Shown: piece by piece, positions 1-11,511 of the stretch
Numbering within the stretch: the stretch's first letter is position 1
Layout: every line of letters starts with the position of its first letter
Assembly (NCBI GenBank): GCA_008360975.2
Contig: CM039180.1
Span: 15,963,122-16,027,121, forward strand
Direction: 5' to 3'
Source: Lichenostomus cassidix
Lineage: Eukaryota; Chordata; Aves; Passeriformes; Meliphagidae
Length of the DNA stretch: 64,000 bases
Program-made: the position numbers and the translations under genes
The notes under the pieces: generated by a model
The model's input: only the letters and a program-made list of their open reading frames with translations
Told to the model about the DNA's origin: nothing
Database searches by the model: none

Positions 1-2601
1 TGGTTTTAATTTAGGGAATTAAGTTAATTCTTTTCACTAAATTTGATTAAATCAAATACATGGATTCAATATGGTTTAGCCAATGAAGCTTAGAATCACA
101 TCTTTAACTAATCCAGGCTGCAATCCTTGAATGTCATACATACAAAAGTTGTAACTGATGATGACTGAGACCTGAAAGGAATTAAAAAAAAGTACTAAGT
201 GCCTTTGGTATCATGAATATTTCTTTGTATTTCTTCTTTATCGTCTTCCCATAATTTTTTAGAGCTAGAAGGTACGGGCTTTCTTTTCCTTTCCTATAAG
301 ATATTGAGACTTTTTTTGGTTTGGATTTTTTTTGTACTTGAATGTCTCATTGGTCAGACTGAAGGCTATTCCAGGATATTGCATAACCTCCCACTTAGGG
401 ACATATTGTCAATTATTTTGCCTCAGGTTTTAAAACAATCTTTCTCTTAGTCTGTCTAAAAGACAAAAAGTGAGAAATGTTTTTACATATGCTATAGAAC
501 ATACTAAATTCTTTATGTCAGTCATACTCCCTTGGGAGTCTAATTATGAAGTTTACAGGTCTGTGCACTTTTGTCAAAATTATGACCAGATAATAATTGT
601 GCTTCTTTTCCTTACTCTATTTAAGGACTATTTGTATTGTATCGATTTCTAAAATTTTTGTGTATCAAAATTTATTTTTGTTGGACAAATATTATAGTCA
701 TGTTATAAAATTGATGTTAAGCCACCCAGGAGGTAGTAAGAGTTATATGAGCTTATTTTCTTAAATATAAGTGATAATAAAGAAGAAGGAGTAAGCATTG
801 CATCAATTACATTTGAAAAAAACTAAGAGTAGTTGTCAATATGGGTGAAGCTTAAAATTACATAAAGAAAGGCGCTATGAATAATATAATGAGTTCAAAC
901 TAGGAAACAATATTCAAACTGGTATTTTCAATTGGTTCTTGACTCTGAAATCTCTTCAAATTTTGTTTGCAGTTTAACGTGGCCAAGGAAAGAAGTCAAT
1001 AGTTCATGGTTATGACTTCATTAGTTAATTAAACTGGGCTGAGAACAAACTTTTTTCATTACTGCTTATGTAACCTGGAAGACATTTATAAGGGTTTAAA
1101 AATTGGAGAGAGCTATTGATTCAAGTAATTTTGCTGTAAAAATTTGCATTAATGTCAGTGTACTTGTCCATTATTTCTGGCTACAGAAATTACTACTGTC
1201 CTGGATAGTAGATATATATTAAAAAAACACAGTTGAAAAGATTAGCCTGTGTCTAAGGACTAGGCTCTGTGTCTGAAGTTTCCAAGACCACAAAACTGTG
1301 CCAGCTCTCCTCTCATAGCAGACCCTAAAAATTTCCCAACTCACCTTCATATCCTGTTCTGCAGAGGTACACGTGAGCACTTGGACAGGTTAAGAAAGTG
1401 CACAAAGTGAATACTGAATTTTACTAAACTGTTAATATTGGCCAGACAGCGGCTTGGTACACCAGTGATATAATTTATTTACATAAGGTGGGAGGCCTCC
1501 TCAGATATGCCAGATCCTCTGAGCTCTAGAGGATGGTCTTCAGTTGCCATGAGGGTGACAACCCTGGTGTACTTGATCTACATGAACTTACAGTGGTTAC
1601 ACAAGTAAATATATCAGTCCCAATAAGAGATCCCGGATACCTAGACCAACTGGTGCAGAGTTTTAGAATCATAAGAGTGAGATTTAGCACAATCAATAGC
1701 ACAATTCATGCCATGATGTGCAATTATCATCTCACTCTGTTCTCTGTTCAAAATACTGAAAATAAATTCCCTGGAATTATCTATCTTCAAGATAATGTCC
1801 AGACTCTGTCTTACAGAGCTAGCTCAAGCCCTAGCAAAAACAAAGCAAAACAAAGAAAAAAGAATCCAAAGAGCAAGATAATTCTACAGTATGGACAAAA
1901 GGAGATCCAGTATGTCTAGTATTGCAACATAAACATATGTTCTGTGTATGTAATTTGTCTCATTAAAGGGATCACAGGACTCTCCTCTGAGCAGAACCCA
2001 AGGAAATCTAGATACAGTTAGCATTGTGCAGGAATGATGACATGGGAGCAACAGGGACTGTTCCATAGTCCAGGCTCGGCTGTCCTGAGTAGTATGCTCA
2101 AATCCCTTTATAAATAGGTCTATCTTCATTATAAAACTAATTATTCATGACAAAGTACCTCCTCTTCCAAAACTTACAGAAAATTATAATGTTGAAAGTG
2201 CAAATTATTATTTGGATTCCTCTCTAAGCTTTAGAGAACACACATTCAGCTGCTGTTTATTTTGCTTAAAAAACATCTTATAGCCATGATCATAAAATGT
2301 GTATGCCCAGTGGCAGTTCAAATGATATTTAGCTTGTAAGAATTGACACCAAACTCTTCTACGGAGGAATGATGCATTTTCTGCTCTCATGCATTGGCGA
2401 ACATTTCTTGTTTTAGTGTGCAGTAGTGCCAGACTTGAGACTAGTCCTCTGCTTTTTGTAAGAGGGAAATAGGGCTCAGGAAGATTTTCCTGAGGATTAT
2501 AAAGTTTTGAGGGGGGTGGACCCCATGTTCCCAAGGTAGTGGATACTGGTTGCTCTTAAAACTTCAGAGTGCCACTATAAGAAAAACAAGAAATTCCATT
2601 T
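1..2601. other. AT-rich non-coding stretch
   Basis: No repeat family or gene recognised. A 128-codon open frame at 1533-1919 has no recognisable domain and ends in a Lys/Gln-rich tail caused by A-rich DNA. The remaining frames are under 110 codons. Confidence 0.6.
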
Positions 2602-2634
2602 AAAAAAAAACAAAAAAACAAAAACAAACAAACA
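2602..2634. repeat. A-rich / (CAAA)n simple tract
   Basis: Nine A residues followed by CA7, CA5 and (CAAA) units ending in CAAG. Low-complexity sequence of unknown origin; no retroelement body is recognisable on either side. Confidence 0.9.
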
Positions 2635-5600
2635 AGCAGTACAAACTCTATAATGTTTTATAACATGGATCTGAACATTTAAGCAGCATACACGTTTGAA
2701 AGAGACAAATCATATCTGCATCTTCTGTTTCTTGGAACCATAGAACACACAAATTGAGCAGACTACTTACCAGAGAGGAAAGCAGAAAGTTCATATGTAA
2801 CTGTGATATTTTGAGAATGAAAAAGCTTAGTATGCATAATAGCTCCACATCTACATTGTGCATTCAGTGGCAAGAGGACATATGGAAAAAATAGAAATGT
2901 CATTGCATTAGTCATTGAATTAATGTTGCGACTGCCTGTTAGTATCAAGGTTATGACTTATACAGGACAAACTCTTCAGTCTTTTTGTTTATCAGCACTA
3001 GTTATACTATTTACATGTCCTTACTTTAACTTTGTTGACGGCAGAGATGTTTCCTCTAGACTTTTATTTTTATCTGCTCAAGTAAAGTTGCAGAGGCTGT
3101 CACTTCAAATAATAAACTGCAACACAACATTTCTATGTGCAATAAACAATATTCAGTTCATGTTTGATCTAAAACATAAAAAATGTGGAGATTTGGAGAG
3201 ATTTTGGACATCCCTTACTGTGGAAGATACTGTATGGGTACTTCAGTAATGGGATCCAATAGACCAAGCACCTCAAAGTACATTTCAAATTAAGGAGTTC
3301 TATTGATAGCAGTATGTATAAGTTTGACGAAACTTCCCAAGTTTCATGCAGAATATTAATACTTTTATGATATCTTCTCATGTTTTTCTACCTTTTGTTC
3401 ATGGAAAATATACTTCAAATCTTATCTTTTAGATATAGAAACTAAACCTTCCCAGGTCACCTGTTTAGTCTTTTAAAATTCAATACTATCACAGTTCTCT
3501 GAATTAACTGTTGTTCAGCCACTGTTCCATACACCAGTATATCTGTGAAACAGCAGATACAACATTGATATTTTTATATTCATATTGATTGAGAAATCTA
3601 ATTGCCTTTCTAAAAAAGTATGGCAGAAAATTGGACATGTGATATATGGTACTTACGTGAATCATCATATATTTAAATCTAAATAAGGCATACGTATAAA
3701 TTTTATAAACCAAAATAATATTTTAGCACATTTTATTAATTCTAGCTTGCAACATTTATATTAGCAATTGATTTAAGTGAACTTATCATGCACACAAGAT
3801 TCAGGATATGTATAAAATCAAAAATCACTTGTCACTGGACTTAACATTGTTTTAAAACTTTGTCAGGGTTGAAGAAAAAATTATGGCATTGGCTTTGATA
3901 AATACTTAATCACAGAATTTTTTTATTTATTCCTTTTTACTAATAAATAAAACTTTACATCTCTTTCTAAAATGCTGGAAGTAAAATAAGTTTTCAAAAT
4001 TTAAAAAAAGTCAGACCTCCGAAATTCACATGGTTACACTCACTAGCAATTCACAGAATAATCCTCAAAACAGCATACAGCCTATAACTGTTACACCTTC
4101 TACACAACTAAAACACAAATAAAGCTTTGTACTGAGCTGTGCAGTGTCTAGGAGGAATGTGAGCAGGCAGTACATTTACATGAAATAGGTTCAAAGCCCT
4201 GAGCTCAGGCAGTGGCTCAGGTAGCTAATGATCCCAAGAAAGAAGAACTTGTAATACTCTGCATCTAGCTGTCATTTAATATGGAACTGCAAAAACAGAG
4301 GTCCTGTGAAAGCAGGGATTGGTTTCTAAGCTAGAAAGCTCATCAGCAATAAGCAATCACAGGCCTGTGGATGGCTCCACCTGGATCCAGTTGTAGTGAG
4401 TGAAGCTCAATTCACTTGAGGCGTCCAGGCTACACCTGAGAGAAGCAATTTTCTCTGGAGAGTTGATCCCTAGTGGAAGGACTGGTGAATCTCAGCCTGG
4501 GGAGCAACCTGGAAGTTTGAGGTCTTTTGGGAAGCAGTTCAAGCCCTGTCAGTCTAAAATCCAGAACCCTCCTTGCTTAGAGGGCTTTGTTATCTTCCCC
4601 TTCTCCATCCCTCTTCTCTCTTTCTTTCTGTTCTTCTCTTAATCCTATTTCTATTGATTTTCAGTCACTCTCTTGAGAATGCAGGAGCCTTATAAAGCCA
4701 GTGGATAGTGACAAACACCTTATTAAAGCGTCCTCAGACACAGTGAAGGCTGTGGATCTGTCCCTTTCCACTCCTAAGGAAGGTGTTCCAATTCATCCTG
4801 CCAAACAGACAGCAGCTCATTAAATACTACCAGACCTAAAGTGCCCATAATAGAAAATGTGACTGCAAATAGAGAAACTAACAAGAGTCCCATCTTACAC
4901 CAGAAATCTGGAACAGACAATAGAAACAAATTCAGACCAACACTATTGTAACGTCCCTTCTCTGGCTCATCAAAACAGCTTTGCAGGGTTTTCTTATCAC
5001 ACATGCCATGCATTTTCTGCCTATAAGCTTTCCCACAAACCTTGTTTTGCTTCTGCATGTATATAGCCCTCGCCACTTTTTAATCTATGGTTATCAATGT
5101 CTCTAAAAAAGTGAGCAATTCACTGAAGAAATTAGGCTGTGGAAAAGATTGGCAAAAATTAGCATGAATGTATTACAATACTGTGTCTAACCAAAGCTTT
5201 GTGCAGTAATTGAAAGGAGCAAAATAAATAGTGCAATTCAGTACAAGGAAAGTCAGTTTACATTGTTAGGATTTGATTGTTTTTTTCCTAAACTAACAGC
5301 ATGACATGTTTTATAATTACATTTTAGTCTTTCTGATGTGCTTGTGTTTTAACTATCTTGCACAACTGCTAAACAATTGCATTATCTTCAGCAACATTTT
5401 GATGGTGCTAGAGCTGTTTTGTGTTGGGGTAAAAAGGGAATGTGTCTGGCTGCAGTACTGTGGTAAGAATGCTATTGTATTGATGCACACAGCAGTGTCA
5501 CAGATAATTCCAGGGTTTTAAGATAAACAAATAAAAGCCTGTAAAATATAAAGAGCTCAGTTCTTGGTTTTTTAGCAAGGAGCTCTGCCATGGCAAAACT

Positions 5601-6065
5601 TGAAAAGTGGCTGATCTGGGACCAGCTGTATGAAGGTAGCATGTGAAGCTGCAGCATCTTGGTATCCTTGAAAACCCCTCCAAGATGTTTAAGATGACAA
5701 AAATATCAGCCATTTCTACAAATGAGACAGGGAGTGTGGAGGGTTGAGTTCATGAAGAGGCAGAGCAGCCCTGTGCCTGGTCAGAGGTAGAGCACTCCAC
5801 CAGGAGAGGCATGAGAGGCAGAGTCCTTCAGAGACTGACACCTGAAGAGGGGAGCAGGACATGATAGAAAAAAAAAATATGAAAACAGCTGGTGCAGGAG
5901 CTTTACCCATAATAATTTATATAGTCTGCCAAACCAGCTCTCAACAAGGTTCTCTCCTAAATTCATAACCAGACAAGTCAGCAGTAATCAGAGATGCATG
6001 TCTGGGAATGAAATATTCAGCCTACCAATTGGGACACCTCAGGGACAGCAATACAAACACACAGG
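2635..6065. other. AT-rich non-coding stretch with a pyrimidine tract
   Basis: Bases 4390-4790 are slightly GC-richer. They contain a pyrimidine tract (about 4593-4640) and a CTTATAAAGCC motif near 4690, which could be a decayed LTR but lacks enough signal. The 100-codon minus frame at 4774-5076 has one hydrophobic run and no recognised family. Confidence 0.55.
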
Positions 6066-6081
6066 AAAAAAAAAAAAAAAA
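6066..6081. repeat. Poly(A) run (16 bases)
   Basis: Uninterrupted A16 followed by CCAAACCC. No element recognisable upstream. Confidence 0.9.
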
Positions 6082-6774
6082 CCAAACCCTGGTACTAAAA
6101 TCACTGGACTTCAGAATTATCCATGAAATGAGAAATGGCTTCCAGAACTTTTCTTTCAAGGCAATTACCAATTACATTTCTGTAAGGAAGAGAAGGGTTA
6201 AAACCTTTGGGCAGTAAAAGTTTGAAATGCAAGAAGCTATAACAGGCAAACATTTATGTACCAGGGTTGCATACAATGTCCTATGCAACAAGAGCTGAAC
6301 ATAAACTGTTATGTGCTGCTTATGCACAGTTGTACATAAATAACACAAGTTTCATGCAGGGCTTCATATTATGAAGGTTATGTGCAAAATCTTTCCATCT
6401 CACTAACTTTTCATGCTTGCATTTGTAGTAAATTGAACCACCAAAACCAACCTGAAGGCAATCAAAAAAGAAAAGCAAATGAAAAACCACAATACACATT
6501 ACATTAGCCAATTCAGAAGAATAAAATTTTGCAAAATTTCACATCACAAGGTAGCTAGCTTTTATTAAAATTCTTCTCTGTGCAGTTTTATTCACACTTT
6601 GTAACACTTCCTAGTTAAACAATCACCAAAAGTGGACCTCCATTCTGCCCATTCTGTGGTTTTTTAGGGAATCTCAAAAAAGTGTTCTTGAAAATTCTTG
6701 CACAGGGAGATGGGAGTTTATTTTTACCGCCAGAGCATCACCTCTTCCATTGTGAGAGACTCGAAGGATTGCTG

Positions 6775-7245
6775 GCTCAAAATATTTCACATGTGTGTGG
6801 GAAGGGGCAGGTTGGGCCATTCCCTGGCTAGGCAGTGCCCTGCTCTCTACAGCCCACACCCCCCAGCCAGTATCCCACCTGGCAGTGGCTGCCAATCCCT
6901 GGCATACAGGAGTCAATGCTCCACACCTGCCCCTGGAGCCTCTGACCAGCTCCTGAGTGGCCAAATGACCAGAATTCCCACCTGGAGGAAGGGCCCTGCA
7001 AGGCCAAGGGTATTTAAGGCAGAAAAGGAAGCAAGCACAAGTTTTGATCCCACCTCCTCTTGGAGTTTCTGCCAGCTGGACACTATTGGAAACAACAATG
7101 GTACCTATATTTTTTCTTTTCTGTCTTATTTTTCTTTTTCTACTGCTCTCTTTTTGGAATTTTTAAGTAACTTCAAATTGAAAGGGCTTGGAGTTTGTGA
7201 GGTTGAATGGCTTAAATTAATATGTTGTGGAATGTTTTATATTGA
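6775..7245 (+). mobile_element. GC-rich LTR-like patch with TATA-like box
   Basis: Bases 6800-7010 are clearly GC-richer than the flanks. The patch ends in GGGTATTTAAGGCAG, a TATA-like element at 7011-7018. Downstream comes about 100 bases of mixed sequence and then a pyrimidine-rich run (about 7110-7155). The order of a GC-rich upstream part, a TATA-like box and a T-rich downstream part is compatible with a decayed avian ERV LTR. The 183-codon open frame (6698-7249) crossing it has no recognisable domain and is best explained by the GC-rich composition. Ends and target duplication are not visible, so the call is tentative. Confidence 0.27.
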
Positions 7246-7305
7246 GTGAATGTCCCGCTAAACCTTTTTCCAAAGTGCTCTGATTTTCTAAAGTTCCTAG
7301 TGAAG

Positions 7306-7325
7306 TTTTTTTGTTTGTTTGTTTT
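7306..7325. repeat. T-rich / (GTTT)n tract
   Basis: T7 followed by three GTTT units, about 60 bases beyond the end of the LTR-like patch at 6775-7245. Confidence 0.85.
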
Positions 7326-10300
7326 GATCTCTTGGGAATACCTTGTCAGTATTTTTCCTGTGCATCTAACTCAGAGTACATGAATGACTGTGAGCCCTTT
7401 TAAAATTCTCATTGAGTGAGTTTTCCATCATCTAGTTTAATTCTCCAGTTTCACACATCTATTTGATAAATGTCTTTATAAACTAACAAAAATTGCAAGT
7501 TCAACTGTAATAACTGAGTTTTCCATCTGACCTTTACTTTGTATAGATACTTATGTGTCCATGTTGCCATACCTTTCATTTTCCTCCATATGTGTAAAGT
7601 GTTATAGCTGTAATAAATTTATTAATGAAGGAGTATTGTGCTTTCCAATAGAACAACCTAACAGATTCTGGAAAAGAGGCCAACTATGTTGATTCAAGTT
7701 CTATTATAATCTCTGGAGTCCCCTTTCAATAAAAGTAAACTGTAGTGCTATTTATAACTTCAGAAGATTTTAAAGTATTGTTTTACAAGTCCCAAAGGTT
7801 TCCTTTCACACTTCATGTTTTCTGTTTTGGTCTCTACAGATTTCGGCGTTGTGCTACAGGTCTTGTATTCTAGCTAAGACATTTGCATAGGTATTATTTT
7901 CTGCAGTTAATTCCCTTTAAATTATCAAGTTCTTGAGGAATTTATAACTTGCTGTAGTGTGCTACAGTTTATTCACAAATGAACTCATCTGTTTCAATAA
8001 CTAAAAATAGGCAAGCATGTATTTTTGCTCTTATGACTTGGGACTTGTGTATTAAATTAGATTTCTGAACTGTTTAACAGAAAGAAAAGAGAAGAAATGC
8101 AAAAATGCTAAATATTCACTTTTAACACAAGGAATATCTAGTCATCCTAGATCTTACCTGATAATACATTTCATTGTCTTCCAGGCTCAAAAGGCATTTT
8201 TGGCTTTTTTTGAAGGCTCCTTTAAATAGGGTCTTATTATATTTAATATATAAATACTATTCTTAATTAGAGACCAAGAAGTCTTATGTTTGCTTGGAGG
8301 CCTCCTTACTCCAGAACCATTTTCTAACATCTCTCATTATTAATGCCCTGTACAGCAACAGTAGTGTTATTATTTAGTGATTGCTATTTGTCTTTTGAAA
8401 ACTTTAAATGTGGTGACTTCCCTAATTAAACTGTCACAAATGGGGTTAATTTTGAGTAATAACTCATGCTTTGCTGGAAAGAAAAACCAAACAAGATTTA
8501 ATTTTCAATGTTTCTTTCCTGTTCTGCCCAATAAAATAAGAACGTGTCAACATATCAAGCACTAGAGCCTATGTTTGTGCCCCTACTCATGCTCATGTTC
8601 ATTCTGTGCTGTCAGAGCAGATGTATTGAGGTTGCTTTTTGGTTGGTTGGGGTTCATTTGGTTTGGTTTTTTTAAAGGATCACAGTGCCAAACTCTCTGC
8701 AGCAATGTCCAACAACATAATTGTTACAGCAGTTACAATCTGCAGCTTGAAAAACTAAGATTAGATATTGCAGGGGGGAAAAGTCACAAGGTAGGTAGTA
8801 CTTCACTGAAAGAAGTTGCACAAAGAGGCAGTGAAATCTCTCTCCTGGGCATCTTGAAGACTCTGCCAGACACAGACAAAGCTGCCCCTGTGCACTGCTG
8901 GCAATAGTCCAGTTTCAAGCAGGAGACTCCAACTGACACTTCTATTATACTATGAAATAATTTCAGTCCCTTACTACATCCCAGAAGTAATAATAGCTAC
9001 TGTCTAGCACAGGAAATAACTCATTGTGTGCCTAAAGACTGCATTACCTTTAAACCTTAGTGTGTTAAGAATAATGCAGAAAGAAAAAAATTGCTAAATC
9101 ACTGGGTTTTGCTGATTGTGTTTATACCCTTAATATTATTTTAACAATGGTCTTTTGTGGTTTATTAAATGCTCTCTTGTGTTGATCAAAGTGGAAAAAG
9201 TCCTTTATAATGGGACCCGATCTTTGAGAGCTGTAAATGCTGTACAGTGTGTATTTTTGATCAGCAAGAAAAAGTAATGCATAGCAGCAGCTTTTGGGAA
9301 TTACAGATATCTTGCAAGAAAATAAAAGGCCATTGTGTAGACAATGGCACAGAAGTTCAGCTCGTTATTGATTTGACAAGAATGATTCTCATGGTTTGAT
9401 TTTCCAGAAGAGCTGAATGATTTGAACTCTTTCATATTCTCAATAATTACCTTTACTCAGACATAAAGTCAGTTTGGAACTGCATTCAAAAGTATAAAAT
9501 AAGAAGATCTGCATTGCAGAGATCTTTGCTCATTCATGGTTGATCAAACTGATTACTTAATAAATCCTGATTGCTCTAATTTTTTAAAGATGTTCCTATT
9601 TAAAGATCTGCTGCCAAATGAAAACAAATCCATATTCCTCCACAGACAAATAAATAATAGTAAATAGGTAGAAACAGTGATGGAATTTGTATGGAAGCAC
9701 ATTGACAGGAGATGGCTTATAATGAGGAGTGTTATCCCACACTGTGGAGCAAGGGACAGTGACTCAGAGCTGACCATGCCTCTGACTCTGCCTCATTAGT
9801 AAAAAATTCTGTCCCTGGTTTACTCTGCTGTTTCTGGTACGTCAGCGGATGTTCTGCAATAAGGCAAATAATCTATATAATAACTTTTTGGTTTTTTCAG
9901 TCAATAGAATAAATGCAGACATTATTATTATTAAATGTGGTTAATTACTCTATCTGTAAAAATGCTGTAGCATTTTCTGATAAACATACATCTTGTCTGC
10001 AAAACAGCTTTAGTTTTATTGACTTTTTTCTCATTTATTCACTTACCAGAAATAATTTAGAAAAGGAGTTCACTGACAAATATGTTCATAGAAACAACGT
10101 ATTTCCATGGGGTGTCTCAAATCTTTGGAAAAGAAAAATCAGATTGGAAGTAATCTCAAATGGAACCTGTTCAAAATGGACCATGTTTGGTCAAAGAGGG
10201 AGCAGGAATACAGATCAAAGCAGACTTACCAAGATGATTTCCAGGATGTCAGCAGTAACCATGATTTTGTTTAAGGCCATGCATTGCAGCAAAATTCACT

Positions 10301-11474
10301 ATCCCATTCCCCCCAGAAAATACAAATTTCACAAAGTAAGCTTTAGGACTAATTTATCCAGTCTCATAAATTAAAAGTGTCTTAAGCAATGAAGCAACAA
10401 AGCATTAAATGAACAATGCTCCAGCTTCTTCCTTAAGATATTTTAATCAGTGAGTATGGAACATCTAGAAACAATAAAAAATTCTTTAGGCCACAGTGAA
10501 GAAAGGTACCTGTTTACTGCACAGAGATTTCTGTATGGAAATTGAGTAAGTTTGCCTTTTGAAAATGTACTATGGGTTGAGCTGAAAAACTTTCTTGCAA
10601 TCAATGGCTAAGAAAGTGATATATTAAAATTATCATGTGTAAGTGGTAGAAAAGTACTGGATGAATGATAGGCTGATAAATAATAATCAGATTTTGGATA
10701 ATACAGAATTTTTTTCTAAATAATGAAAATACTGATCATAAGTACATGATAAATTATTTACACAGATTTTTTACACTGTTCCCATCCTAGTTCTCTTTAC
10801 TGATGGTTACCTAAAAGGCTGTCTAGAAAAAAAGGCTAGTCACTAACTGATCAGCATTTTAACTTTTCAGCACTTTAACCATTGGAATATGTGAAGTTTT
10901 CTGGAACTACTGTATAAAGATAGCTGAGAATGAATGTAGTGAAGCACGGAGACCGAGACGTTTTTGTAAAAATTTTCAAATTGATATGAAGAGCTGCAAC
11001 TTTAGAGTATTTTGGACCTTCTTAGATGTCCAGTTCTGTTCAACAATGAAGAGAATTTAGTGCTTGGATACTCTTGGGCAACTAGGCCTAAGATAATTGG
11101 CAGAGAGAAGATGAGGGTCTGAACTGAGCAGAGAATGGTTTAAGAATAGGGACTTTGAGAGAAGGTGATGGTAGACTGGGGGTCTGCTGTCAGAATACAG
11201 ACTGCCAAGGATAAAAACAGCTTTTATTTTCACTATACAGGGGAAGGTATTAATTCCTTTGAAATATGTGATGTTCTTGTTCTTAAGAGAGCTTTAAGAG
11301 CTCTGAGTCATGCAGTGGAGGTTATTTTCTACAGGAAAAATAAAGATTGGTTTAAATAACTGCTGATGTCTTTAAACCAATAGGATAATAACTAGTGAAG
11401 GTTAAAAATATATTGCTTTTATATAACATGAGAAGATAGTTAACAAGGGGAGAAGAACGTTGCAACCTGCAACC
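7326..11474. other. AT-rich non-coding stretch
   Basis: No family recognised. A short inverted repeat lies at about 9505-9525 (AGATCTGCA/TGCAGAGATCT). The longest frame is 153 codons (9913-10374) with no visible domain. Confidence 0.55.
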
Positions 11475-11511
11475 AAGTTATCCAAGGATAACTTGTTTAT
11501 CCTTAGGATAA
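11475..11511. repeat. Cluster of overlapping inverted repeats
   Basis: AAGTTATCC-AA-GGATAACTT (11475-11494) is a perfect 9-base inverted repeat with a two-base centre. It is followed by TTATCC-TTA-GGATAA (11497-11511), and the inner arms also pair with each other (AAGGATA...TATCCTT). All arms share the core GGATAA/TTATCC. Confidence 0.9.

Noticed and set aside
1533..1919. 128-codon open frame
   Set aside because: No recognisable domain, no splice or promoter context, A-rich tail.
4390..4790. Possible decayed LTR around CTTATAAAGCC near 4690
   Set aside because: Composition change is slight and no poly(A) signal, ends or GC-rich tail could be seen.
4774..5076. 100-codon minus frame with one hydrophobic segment
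   Set aside because: Composition expected of AT-rich DNA (Leu, Val, Phe codons); no family recognised.
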